From CAYOPZ01 sp964406005 (GTDB lineage Bacteria > Bacteroidota > Bacteroidia > Bacteroidales > SM23-62), in contig CAYOPZ010000032.1 of the NCBI GenBank assembly GCA_964406005.1, positions 1-34,763 on the forward strand: a stretch of DNA of 34,763 bases. Reading direction: 5' to 3'. Shown here in pieces: positions 8,999-16,693 of this stretch. Both the position numbers and the translations under genes were made by a program. How positions within the stretch are numbered: position 1 is the stretch's first letter; each line of letters starts with the position of its first letter. A model generated the notes under the pieces. That model searched no databases and was not told the origin of the DNA. It saw only the letters and a program-made list of their open reading frames with translations.

Positions 8999-10387
8999 TC
9001 ATGCCCTCATAATGGCTTCGACATCCCCGATGGATTTTGGTATGGGTCTGCCCAGTATTTTATATCCCCGGTTTGTTACCAGAACATTGTCCTCTATCCT
9101 TATGCCGCCAAAATCCTTATAAGTATCAACTTTGTCATAATTGATAAATTCCGTAAACTTCTTTTCCGACCTCCATTTATCTATCAGGGCGGGTATGAAA
9201 TAGATGCCGGGCTCAACGGTCAGCACATATCCCTTTTGCAGGCGCTTCCCCATTCTCAGGTAGGCCGTCCCGAACTGTTCGCTTCGCCGTATCTCATCGT
9301 CGTAACCCACATTGTCTTCTCCCAGGCCTTCCATATCATGCACATCCAGCCCCATTTGATGCCCCAGCCCGTGCGGAAAAAACATGGCATGCGCACCGGC
9401 CCTTACCGCTTCATCCACATCTCCTTTCATGATCCCGAGATCCTTCAGCCCGGCAGCAATGATTCCGGCTGCCTCCAGGTGGATGTCCCTGTAGGCCAGG
9501 TCCGGCCTGATTTGTGAGATGGATGTGATTTCAGCCTTAAGGACGATCTCATAGATTTCCTTCTGCCTCCGGGAGAATACACCTCCGACCGGTACGGTGC
9601 GGGTGATGTCTCCCGCATAATGCAGATCGGTTTCGGCGCCTGCATCCGTAACCATCAATCTTCCTTTTTCAAGGAGGTTCCCATGGGAATGATTATGCAA
9701 TACCTGTCCATCCACGCTGAGGATAACGGGAAAGGAAACACCGCTGCCAAGTCCCAGTGCGATCCCTTCTATCCTCCCTGCAATCTCTTTCTCGTAAATT
9801 CCCGGCTGCGCCATTTTCATCGCCGCGGTGTGCATTTCATAACATATATCAATCGCTTTCTCAATCTCTTCCACCTCAACATCTTCCTTCACAGACCTCA
9901 GAGATATTACACCCCTGATAAGCTCAGTGGACGCCCCCGTCCTGACCTGAGCATGCTGCATTCCCAGCAATCTTTCCAGTTCAAGCAGGCAGTCCTCCCG
10001 GTATGGCGGTAAATAATGGATCCTGCGCCCCTTCCTGACTGCAGCGCCTATATATTCTTCCAGCCTGTCATAGGGAAGGACTTTCTTTATCCCGGCCTTT
10101 TGGGCAATGGTCTTCATCGCTGGCTGGTAGCCCATCCAGATGATGTCATCCAGGTCCGGATCATCTGCGAAAAGGATATCGGCCTCCGATTCAAAATCGA
10201 TTACACCGGCCATACCCGGCCGGTCCAGGCCAAAGAAATATAGAAAATTACTGTCCTGGCGGTAATGAAAGGGATTACCGGCATAATTCATCGGGCTTTC
10301 ATTGTTGGCGGGAAAAACGGCAATCCCGTCCTGCAATGATTTCCGCAAACCATCCCTTCTGTTCATATATACTTTTGCAGCAAACAT
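8999..10387 (-). CDS. M24 family metallopeptidase (aminopeptidase P type), second copy
   Basis: A 462-residue aminopeptidase P-like enzyme with an AMP_N domain (NYAGNPFHYRQDSNFLYFFGL, about 34-54) and a pita-bread domain. The metal ligands are Asp248 (VTDAGAE), Asp260 (YAGDITRT), His343 (PHGLGHQMG), Glu392 (VEPGIYF) and Glu432 (RIEDNVL), so it should be active. Between the His and the first Glu it has a longer insert (about 353-385) than the other copy, and the two are clearly diverged paralogues. The start MFAAKVYMNRRDGL fits the family and follows a candidate promoter by about 20 bases. It converges on sdhB. A different peptide-length preference from the first copy is possible but unproven. 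Confidence 0.9.
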   Translation of the reverse strand: MFAAKVYMNRRDGLRKSLQDGIAVFPANNESPMNYAGNPFHYRQDSNFLYFFGLDRPGMAGVIDFESEADILFADDPDLDDIIWMGYQPAMKTIAQKAGIKKVLPYDRLEEYIGAAVRKGRRIHYLPPYREDCLLELERLLGMQHAQVRTGASTELIRGVISLRSVKEDVEVEEIEKAIDICYEMHTAAMKMAQPGIYEKEIAGRIEGIALGLGSGVSFPVILSVDGQVLHNHSHGNLLEKGRLMVTDAGAETDLHYAGDITRTVPVGGVFSRRQKEIYEIVLKAEITSISQIRPDLAYRDIHLEAAGIIAAGLKDLGIMKGDVDEAVRAGAHAMFFPHGLGHQMGLDVHDMEGLGEDNVGYDDEIRRSEQFGTAYLRMGKRLQKGYVLTVEPGIYFIPALIDKWRSEKKFTEFINYDKVDTYKDFGGIRIEDNVLVTNRGYKILGRPIPKSIGDVEAIMRA

Positions 10388-10413
10388 GGCATTGGATTAA
10401 AATGATTTTCAAC

Positions 10414-10444
10414 CTAAAATAAAAGGAATTAACGGTTTATCAAA
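10414..10444 (-). promoter_or_regulatory. Candidate Bacteroidota promoter for the second M24 peptidase
   Basis: On the minus strand TTTG (10441-10444) is followed after 19 bases by TATTTTAG (10414-10421), which matches TAnnTTTG at all but one of its specified positions. The spacing is that of the Bacteroidota -33/-7 promoter. The predicted start is close to 10407, leaving a leader of about 20 bases before the ATG at 10387. Confidence 0.45.
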
Positions 10445-10627
10445 TTCATGTGTAAACCATTCTGCGGAAGTATGAGAAGAGAATCATAATGAATTCAATC
10501 ATTTTATCAACAAATATTTTGATAAAGAACCAAACCTGTATAAATGAAGATATTATAACTATCTGTTTATCTGAATATTACAATAATTATTCGAGATTGG
10601 TCAAAAATGTACGAATACCCTTGTGTA

Positions 10628-10674
10628 ATGTTAATAATTTCATATATTCGCATAGAATGCAAAATTATTAACAT
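10628..10674. promoter_or_regulatory. Long inverted repeat (13-bp arms) upstream of the conserved unknown gene
   Basis: The left arm ATGTTAATAATTT (10628-10640) and right arm AAATTATTAACAT (10662-10674) are perfect inverted copies separated by 21 bases. The loop contains a smaller GCAT-aga-ATGC dyad (10650-10660). The right arm ends 23 bases before the ATG at 10698. It could be a DNA operator for a dimeric regulator or an RNA hairpin in the leader. It is not a classic terminator, because the stem is almost pure A/T and no U-run follows. Confidence 0.6.
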
Positions 10675-10697
10675 CCCCTCAACAGCTTTTCAACAAT

Positions 10698-11429
10698 ATG
10701 CCCTATAGAAGATTACCCAATACAGACAATGCACGTCACAAGGCATTGCTGAAAGCCTATCAAAAAGGCAAAGAAACCCCTCCTTTCAAACTTGCTTTTT
10801 CTCAGAGCACCTACCAGAAAACCGTTTCATTTTTGCCGGGTTACGAGAAAACAATGCTGCAACAGAAGACCGCACTGGCAAAACAGATTGAAAAAAACAG
10901 GGAGTATCATCTCCTGATGAAAAAAGCGAAACTGTATATATCACATTTCATACAGGTAGTCAACATGGCCATCCAGAGGGGAGAACTGTCCGTGTCCATC
11001 CTTGAGAATTACAATCTTGGCAAGTATTCGAAAAAACTTCCCCCGTTGAATTCGGAAGAAGATATCATTTACTGGGGAAGGGAAATCATCGAGGGCGAAA
11101 CCAAACGGATCCGAAAAGGTATGAGCCCCATAACCAACCCTACCATTGCCGTTGTAAAGGTTCGCTATGAGAAGTTGCTTGAAGCCTACAGGAACCAGAA
11201 AAATCTTCAGGCCACAAACAACAGGGCCTTACAGGCACTCGCGGACCTCCGTCCCACGGCCGACGATATCATCCTGCAAGTCTGGAATGAAGTGGAAGAA
11301 TCCTTCAAGGACCTGCCCGATGAACTGAAAAGGGAAAAAGCCTCCGAATACGGACTTGTATACGTATTCAGAAAGAATGAACTGAACGATCCCAGCCTAT
11401 TCAGTTCCAGGCAACTGGGCATCAGCTGA
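10698..11429 (+). CDS. Conserved Bacteroidota protein of unknown function
   Basis: A 243-residue protein with no signal peptide or membrane segment, so probably cytoplasmic. I recognise its type from many Bacteroidota genomes as an uncharacterised family, but no function is known to me. The start MPYRRLPNTDNARHKAL is family-like. The composition is charged and helical throughout (Lys/Glu/Gln-rich), with conserved-looking blocks HFIQVVNMAIQRGEL (about 86-100), NPTIAVVKVRYEKLLEAY (about 149-166) and LRPTADDIILQVWNEVEESF (about 188-207), and a C-terminal EYGLVYVFRKNEL. No catalytic motif is evident. The fold looks like an all-alpha bundle that could bind a partner protein or nucleic acid; that is inference. 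Its 3' end overlaps the convergent CPBP protease gene by 33 bases. Confidence 0.8.
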   Translation: MPYRRLPNTDNARHKALLKAYQKGKETPPFKLAFSQSTYQKTVSFLPGYEKTMLQQKTALAKQIEKNREYHLLMKKAKLYISHFIQVVNMAIQRGELSVSILENYNLGKYSKKLPPLNSEEDIIYWGREIIEGETKRIRKGMSPITNPTIAVVKVRYEKLLEAYRNQKNLQATNNRALQALADLRPTADDIILQVWNEVEESFKDLPDELKREKASEYGLVYVFRKNELNDPSLFSSRQLGIS

Positions 11430-12341
11430 ACCTTTACCGAGTTTCCGGATCAACAGCAGGATCACTGCAGATACAAGCGTGCTGAAAAGTACGTACTGCA
11501 AAGCGCCGTCACCCAGCCCGATATTTTCCGGTTCCTGTGGAAAATTACCCCTGTAATAGAAATAATACTGTACCACAGCCGCTCCGTTATTCAGAAAATG
11601 GGCGATCACAGGTGCCCATATGGAACCTGTCCAGATAAACAAATACCCGAACAGAGCACCCAGCACTATCCTGGGAATAAAACCCATAAACTGGTAATGC
11701 ATCAGGCTGAATACAAAGGCTGTAGCCCATATGGCGACATGATTGTTCCTGAACCATTCTGCAAGAATCCTCTGAAGCACACCCCTGAAAAAAAACTCCT
11801 CGCCTATCGCCGGTACCAGTGCGATCATAAACAGGTTAAACAGGAATCCGCCGAACCTGTCCGTATCCAGAAAAGCCTTCATCAGATCCCACTGGCTCTG
11901 ATCATTTCGATTGATCTTTTCCATAACACCGCTCCATCTCGCAGGCAGGGACAATTTTTCATTCAGCAGGGCCACATAATTAATGAAGGGGACAATGGCA
12001 AACATCAGCATAAGGATAAGCAGGAATATCCCTATGCCGGGCAACCCGGACAAGCCGAGGTAATCCCCCACCCTCCTTTCGATCAGAAATGCAGCCAGAA
12101 TTGCCGGAATTAAAAAGAGCCCGGTAGAATACAGGACCTGCAGCATTTTCAGAAGCGGAATGTTGCCTTCGTAGGAATTGTTATCAATGATTGAGATTAC
12201 TTCTCCTGCCGGAATATGATAAATGGCGATGGCAAGGAAGATCCCGAGACCGAAAAGAACCAGGTAGGAAGCAAGCATCAGGAACAGTAACAGGATGAGC
12301 TTTGTAAAGGGGTGAGCCGTATGAAAAAATCCATTTCCCAT
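11397..12341 (-). CDS. CPBP family intramembrane metalloprotease
   Basis: A 314-residue inner-membrane protein with about seven or eight hydrophobic segments. The CPBP (Abi/Rce1-like) motifs are complete: Glu181-Glu182 with Arg186 in GEEFFFRGVLQR, His215 in FSLMHYQF, and His248/Asn252 in IAHFLNNG. These residues coordinate zinc and activate water in the Rce1-like fold. Many bacterial members are self-immunity or membrane-protein processing factors, and nothing nearby (such as a bacteriocin gene) indicates the substrate. The last 33 bases overlap antiparallel with the 3' end of the unknown gene. It diverges from dusB over a 51-base gap that contains an inverted repeat. Confidence 0.88.
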   Translation of the reverse strand: MGNGFFHTAHPFTKLILLLFLMLASYLVLFGLGIFLAIAIYHIPAGEVISIIDNNSYEGNIPLLKMLQVLYSTGLFLIPAILAAFLIERRVGDYLGLSGLPGIGIFLLILMLMFAIVPFINYVALLNEKLSLPARWSGVMEKINRNDQSQWDLMKAFLDTDRFGGFLFNLFMIALVPAIGEEFFFRGVLQRILAEWFRNNHVAIWATAFVFSLMHYQFMGFIPRIVLGALFGYLFIWTGSIWAPVIAHFLNNGAAVVQYYFYYRGNFPQEPENIGLGDGALQYVLFSTLVSAVILLLIRKLGKGSADAQLPGTE

Positions 12342-12353
12342 TCATCTGAATTC

Positions 12354-12378
12354 TATACTTTTACATGTTAAAAGTATA
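12354..12378. promoter_or_regulatory. Inverted repeat between CPBP protease and dusB
   Basis: TATACTTTT (12354-12362) and AAAAGTATA (12370-12378) are perfect 9-base inverted arms around ACATGTT. Because of the symmetry, both strands contain a TACTTTT string resembling the -7 box TAnnTTTG. The element could therefore act as a bidirectional promoter core or as an operator covering both divergent genes. The dusB start lies only 15 bases past the right arm. Confidence 0.45.
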
Positions 12379-12392
12379 AATATTATTCTGTT

Positions 12393-13373
12393 TTGCTGAA
12401 GATCGGACAAGTTGAACTGGGAGATTATCCTCTCCTTCTGGCACCTATGGAGGACCTGACGGATCCGGCCTTCCGGTACATATGTAAAATGTACGGAGCG
12501 GATCTTGTGTATACTGAATTCATTTCTGCCGACGGTCTTATACGTAATGGTAAGAAGAGTGTCAGGAAACTTGAAATCCTTGATGATGAAAGGCCTGTCG
12601 GGATCCAGCTATACGGACATCTTGCCGAACCCATGGTCCATGCTGTAAAGCTGGCTGAAAGAGCCGCTCCGGAACTCATTGACCTCAATTTCGGTTGTCC
12701 TGTCAAAAAAATCTCACGCCGGGGTGCGGGGGCCGGAATGATGCGTGACGTCCAGGGTATGGTAAGCATGACCGAAGCCGTCGTAAAGGCAACAAAACTT
12801 CCGGTAACCGTAAAAACAAGGCTGGGCTGGGACGACCGGAACAGGAACATCGTTGATGTAGCCCTCCGGTTACAGGATGCGGGGATACAGGCTTTGACCA
12901 TACATGGCAGGACGGGCACACAATTGTACAGGGGAAAGGCGGACTGGACCCTGATCGGGGAAGTAAAAAACCACCCGGGAATACACATACCTGTAATAGG
13001 GAACGGAGATATTACGGGTCCTGAAACTGCCAGGGAAAGGTTTGAAACATATGGAGTGGATGGTATAATGATCGGCCGTGCCACTGTCGGGAAACCCTGG
13101 ATTTTCCGCGATATCAGGAATTACCTGGATACGGGAGAGATTCCCCCTCATCCCTCGCTGTCCGAAAAGCTTTCGCTTGCACGGCTGCATTTTGAAAAAT
13201 CCCTGGAATGGAAAGGAGAGCCCAGAGGCATATACGAAATGAGAAGGCATTTCAGCAATTATTTCAAGGGACTTCCGGATTTCAGGGAGACCCGGCGGAA
13301 ACTTCTGACCTCGGTGAACATTTCCGAAATCCTGGATATCCTCGAGTTTATCGGTGAAAAATACGCTGCCTAG
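12393..13373 (+). CDS. dusB: tRNA-dihydrouridine synthase (DusB type)
   Basis: A 326-residue FMN enzyme that reduces specific uridines of tRNA to dihydrouridine with NADPH, in the cytoplasm. The TIM barrel begins with LLLAPMEDLTDPAFR (14-28). The catalytic Cys102 sits in LNFGCPVKKI, followed by the expected KTRLGW and HGRT segments and the phosphate-binding GNGDI and IGRA motifs. The C-terminal helical domain ends at EKYAA. No ATG is available: an in-frame TAA lies 24 bases upstream, and the codons at the expected start are TTG (12393) and CTG (12396). Either gives the normal (L)KIGQVELG N-terminus. The stop codon shares the four bases CTAG with the convergent nadB stop. Confidence 0.92.
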   Translation: MLKIGQVELGDYPLLLAPMEDLTDPAFRYICKMYGADLVYTEFISADGLIRNGKKSVRKLEILDDERPVGIQLYGHLAEPMVHAVKLAERAAPELIDLNFGCPVKKISRRGAGAGMMRDVQGMVSMTEAVVKATKLPVTVKTRLGWDDRNRNIVDVALRLQDAGIQALTIHGRTGTQLYRGKADWTLIGEVKNHPGIHIPVIGNGDITGPETARERFETYGVDGIMIGRATVGKPWIFRDIRNYLDTGEIPPHPSLSEKLSLARLHFEKSLEWKGEPRGIYEMRRHFSNYFKGLPDFRETRRKLLTSVNISEILDILEFIGEKYAA

Positions 13374-14944
13374 GGAAACTCCTTTTTCCCGGGATAGTCA
13401 AGATTATAGTGTAATCCCCTGCTTTCTTTTCTTTCCATTGCCATCTTTATGATCAGGTAACCCGCATTGATCAGGTTGCGAAGCTCGCAAAGTTTTTTCG
13501 AAAGCGTTGATTTTTTATAAAGTTCTTCGGTTTCCCGGTATATGATTTCCAGCCTGTCCAGGGCCCGTTTCAGTCTCAGGTCCGTCCTCACGATCCCGAC
13601 ATAATTGCTCATGATCTGCTGCATCTCCTTATAATTCTGTGTAATCAGCACCATCTCTTCCGGGTGAGCCGTCCCTTCATAGTCCCAGTCAGGGATCTTC
13701 TCATTAAATGAAATGCGGTTCATTTCCCCGGCGGATGCTTTTGCAGCCCTGTCAGAGATTACGATCGCCTCCAGCAATGAATTTGACGCCAGGCGGTTCG
13801 CTCCATGCAACCCGGTGCTGGCGGTTTCTCCGGCTGCATAAAGATGGTTTATCCATGTTTTCCCGTTAAAATCCACTTTGACCCCCCCGCACATATAATG
13901 CGCGGCCGGAACCACAGGTATACGTTCTTTTACAATATCAATCCCGGTATCAAGGCATTTCTGATAAATATTCGGAAAATGAGACCTCAACTTATCTGCC
14001 TCCAGATGGGTCGCATCGAGATGAACATAATCGTCACCGCGGATTTTCATTTCACTGTCAATCGCGCGGGCTACTATATCCCTCGGAGCCAGGCTCTTTC
14101 TTTTATCATACTTTTGCATGAACTCCTTCCCTTCACCTGTTTTCAGGACTGCTCCAAACCCCCTGAGCGCTTCTGAAATAAGGAACGAAGGCCGTTCACC
14201 CGGATTAAACAGGGAAGTGGGATGAAACTGTACGAATTCCATATTCTCGATGATTCCCTTCGCACGGTATACCATGGCAATCCCGTCACCGGTGGCAATG
14301 GGCGGATTTGTAGTGGTATGATACAGGTTTCCGACTCCGCCGGTAGCGATCATGGTGGTTCTTGCCAGCAGCGTAATGACTTTATCCGTTTTAAGGTCCA
14401 GTATATAAGCGCCGAAGCATTCTATGTCATTGTAATACCTTTTTACAAGCTTGCCAAGGTGATGCTGTGTGATCAGGTCCACGGCAAAGTGATCCTCCAG
14501 TATTTCTATGTTTTTATGTTTCCTTGCCTGCCCGCTCAGTTTTTTCTGTATTTCAAAGCCGGTATTGTCCTTATGGTGCAATATCCTGTTTTCAGAATGC
14601 CCGCCTTCCCTGGCAAGGTCAAATTCCCCGTCGGATTTCCTGTCGAAGCTGGCCCCCCACCCGATCAGTTCCCCGATCTGCGCCGGCGCCTCCTCCACAA
14701 CCATGCGCACCACCTGCTCATTGCACAGGCCATCGCCCGCGATAAGGGTATCTTTAATATGCTTCCCGTAGGTATCGGGTTCATAAGTTACTGCGGCGAT
14801 CCCCCCCTGCGCATATGAAGTGTTGGTCTCCTCCAGGCTGGTTTTCGTAACTATGCAAACCTTACCGTATTCAGCTGTTTTTAATGCAAAACTCAATCCG
14901 GCCAGACCGGATCCTATGACAAGAAAATCTACCTTTTTTTTCAT
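13370..14944 (-). CDS. nadB: L-aspartate oxidase
   Basis: A 524-residue flavoenzyme oxidising L-aspartate to iminoaspartate, the first step of de novo NAD synthesis. It belongs to the succinate dehydrogenase flavoprotein superfamily. It has the FAD motif GSGLAG (11-16), the SYAQGGIAAV segment (about 44-53), the EFVQFHPTSL segment, and the active-site GANRLASNSLLEA block that distinguishes these oxidases. The C-terminal helical domain is present, and the ATG at 14944 starts right before the first beta strand. The usual partner genes nadA and nadC are not adjacent. It diverges from glyS over about 200 bases, and its stop codon overlaps the dusB stop by four bases. Confidence 0.94.
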   Translation of the reverse strand: MKKKVDFLVIGSGLAGLSFALKTAEYGKVCIVTKTSLEETNTSYAQGGIAAVTYEPDTYGKHIKDTLIAGDGLCNEQVVRMVVEEAPAQIGELIGWGASFDRKSDGEFDLAREGGHSENRILHHKDNTGFEIQKKLSGQARKHKNIEILEDHFAVDLITQHHLGKLVKRYYNDIECFGAYILDLKTDKVITLLARTTMIATGGVGNLYHTTTNPPIATGDGIAMVYRAKGIIENMEFVQFHPTSLFNPGERPSFLISEALRGFGAVLKTGEGKEFMQKYDKRKSLAPRDIVARAIDSEMKIRGDDYVHLDATHLEADKLRSHFPNIYQKCLDTGIDIVKERIPVVPAAHYMCGGVKVDFNGKTWINHLYAAGETASTGLHGANRLASNSLLEAIVISDRAAKASAGEMNRISFNEKIPDWDYEGTAHPEEMVLITQNYKEMQQIMSNYVGIVRTDLRLKRALDRLEIIYRETEELYKKSTLSKKLCELRNLINAGYLIIKMAMERKESRGLHYNLDYPGKKEFP

Positions 14945-15028
14945 TTCCCTTTGTACATTGAATTCTCAAGAAATATTATTGAGGGTGTTATTCCGAGATT
15001 AATAAGATTGATCGGGCATCAACTTATG

Positions 15029-15036
15029 CAAAGATA
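15029..15036 (-). promoter_or_regulatory. Candidate -7 promoter box for nadB
   Basis: The minus strand reads TATCTTTG, an exact TAnnTTTG match and the same eight bases as the candidate box for the first M24 peptidase. The start would be near 15022, giving a leader of roughly 78 bases before the nadB ATG. No clear -33 TTTG is seen. Confidence 0.4.
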
Positions 15037-15099
15037 ATCACTTATATAATGCATTGTCCGGGATAAAAAGACAGATTAATGACATTGGAATAAAATCCT

Positions 15100-15107
15100 T
15101 ACTTTTG
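15100..15107 (+). promoter_or_regulatory. Candidate -7 promoter box for glyS
   Basis: TACTTTTG exactly matches the Bacteroidota -7 consensus TAnnTTTG and lies 35 bases before the glyS ATG, a normal distance. A TTGG string at 15085-15088 is closer than the usual 19-base spacing, so the -33 element is uncertain. Confidence 0.45.
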
Positions 15108-15142
15108 TCCCGTTAACAAGCCAGCATACAGATACCAGGCCG

Positions 15143-16693
15143 ATGTTCCAGGATGATCTCTTTAAAAAACTTATCGCCCATGCCAAGGAATACGGCTTTG
15201 TATTTCCATCCAGCGAAATTTACGACGGGCTCAGCGCTGTCTATGATTACGGGCAAAACGGTGTAGAACTGAAAAACAACATCAGGCGGTACTGGTGGGC
15301 CGCCATGGTCAACCTGAATGAAAACATAGTAGGGCTCGATTCCGCCATTTTTATGCATCCGGAAGTCTGGAAAGCTTCCGGTCACGTGGATGCATTCAGG
15401 GATCCCCTCATAGATAATAAGGACACAAAAAAACGATACAGGGCGGACCAGCTGATAGAGGATTACCTGGACAGGCTGCAGGCAAAAATCAATAAGGAAA
15501 CAGATAAAGCCTCCAGAAAATTCGGAAGTGATTTCGACAGGGAGAAATTTCTCAGTACAAATCCCAGGGTACTGGCCAACCGGGAAAAGATCGGAAAGGT
15601 TCACAGCCGGTTTATCCGGGCCCTTGAAAAAGACGACCTGGAAGAATTAAGACAGCTCATTATTGATTGCGAAATAGCAGATCCTGAATCAGGGTCCAGG
15701 AACTGGACCGAAGTAAGGCAGTTCGACCTGATGTTCGACACAAAACTCGGGTCTGTCAGCGACGCCGCAAACAGGATATACCTGAGACCGGAAACCGCCC
15801 AGGGCATTTTTGTAAATTTCCTGAATGTACAGAAATCCGCCCGAATGAAGATCCCGTTCGGGATTGCCCAGACAGGCAAGGCCTTCAGGAATGAAATCGT
15901 AGCAAGGCAATTCATCATGCGAATGCGGGAATTCGAGCAAATGGAAATGCAGTTTTTTGTTCGCCCCGGAGAAGAGCTGGAATGGTTCGAGTTCTGGAAG
16001 GAAACACGGATGAAATGGCACCGGTCTCTGGGTCTGGGCAACGAAAATTACCGCTTCCATGATCATGACAAGCTGGCTCACTATGCCAATGCGGCCACAG
16101 ACATTGAGTTCAGGTTCCCCATAGGATTCAAGGAAGTGGAAGGAATTCATTCACGAACCGATTTCGATCTTAAACAGCACCAGAAGTTTTCGGGCAGAAA
16201 AATGCAGTATTTTGACAACGATCTCAGTCAGAGTTACATTCCCTATGTCGTTGAAACCTCGATCGGTCTTGACCGTATGTTCCTTTCGGTGCTCTCGGGA
16301 TCATACGAGGAGGAGAAAATTGAAAAGGAAGAAGCGGCCGATGATGAACGGGTTGTCCTGAGGCTCCCCGATTTCCTTGCCCCCGTCAAAGTGGCCGTTC
16401 TACCCCTTGTCAGAAAAGACGGCCTTCCGGAACTGGCGCGAAAAATCATGAATGAACTGAAACTGGATTTCAACTGTCAGTACGAGGAAAAGGATTCGAT
16501 CGGCCGGAGGTACCGCAGGCAGGATGCCATCGGAACACCCTATTGCATAACCGTCGACCACCAGACCACGCAGGACAATACGGTCACCATTCGTTACCGT
16601 GACACTATGCAGCAGGAAAGGATCCCGGTAAAAAAGATAAGGGCAATTACCGAAAACAAACTCACAATGAGAAAAGCTCTGGAGGATATATAA
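15143..16693 (+). CDS. glyS: Glycyl-tRNA synthetase (single-chain, alpha2 type)
   Basis: A 516-residue class II aminoacyl-tRNA synthetase charging tRNA-Gly in the cytoplasm. The N-terminal signature GFVFPSSEIYDGLSAVYDYG (18-37) and WWAAMV are typical. RPETAQGIF (215-223), class II motif 2 FRNEI (248-252), the glycine-specific REFEQMEMQFF stretch (262-272) and motif 3 GLDRMFL (about 373-379) are all intact. The C-terminal anticodon-binding domain starts near PVKVAVLPLV and includes the DSIGRRYRRQDAIGTPYCITVD block. This is the archaeal/eukaryote-like dimer type used by Bacteroidota instead of the glyQ/glyS tetramer. Its TAA overlaps the next ATG by one base (TAATG). Confidence 0.96.
   Translation: MFQDDLFKKLIAHAKEYGFVFPSSEIYDGLSAVYDYGQNGVELKNNIRRYWWAAMVNLNENIVGLDSAIFMHPEVWKASGHVDAFRDPLIDNKDTKKRYRADQLIEDYLDRLQAKINKETDKASRKFGSDFDREKFLSTNPRVLANREKIGKVHSRFIRALEKDDLEELRQLIIDCEIADPESGSRNWTEVRQFDLMFDTKLGSVSDAANRIYLRPETAQGIFVNFLNVQKSARMKIPFGIAQTGKAFRNEIVARQFIMRMREFEQMEMQFFVRPGEELEWFEFWKETRMKWHRSLGLGNENYRFHDHDKLAHYANAATDIEFRFPIGFKEVEGIHSRTDFDLKQHQKFSGRKMQYFDNDLSQSYIPYVVETSIGLDRMFLSVLSGSYEEEKIEKEEAADDERVVLRLPDFLAPVKVAVLPLVRKDGLPELARKIMNELKLDFNCQYEEKDSIGRRYRRQDAIGTPYCITVDHQTTQDNTVTIRYRDTMQQERIPVKKIRAITENKLTMRKALEDI

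Larger units (their letters stand above)
10388..10697. other. AT-rich intergenic region between divergent genes
   Basis: These 310 bases hold the candidate minus-strand promoter near 10414-10444 and the long inverted repeat at 10628-10674. The only sizeable ORF (10489-10671, 60 codons) is AT-driven, runs across the inverted repeat and resembles no protein I know. I see no tRNA-like cloverleaf. The region is probably regulatory, serving both flanking genes. Confidence 0.5.

Noticed and set aside
8984..9016. GCCATT...AATGGC inverted repeat after sdhB as a terminator
   Set aside because: Only six paired bases with a 21-base loop and no T-run. It also overlaps the end of the convergent peptidase gene.
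9620..10012. 130-codon plus-strand ORF opposite the second M24 peptidase
   Set aside because: Antisense shadow with no recognisable domain. The peptidase frame holds all catalytic motifs.
10489..10671. 60-codon ORF in the AT-rich intergenic region
   Set aside because: Asn/Ile/Tyr-rich as expected from random AT-rich DNA. It crosses the inverted repeat and resembles no known protein.
14222..14818. 198-codon plus-strand ORF opposite nadB
   Set aside because: Antisense shadow. nadB is intact and fully explains the interval.
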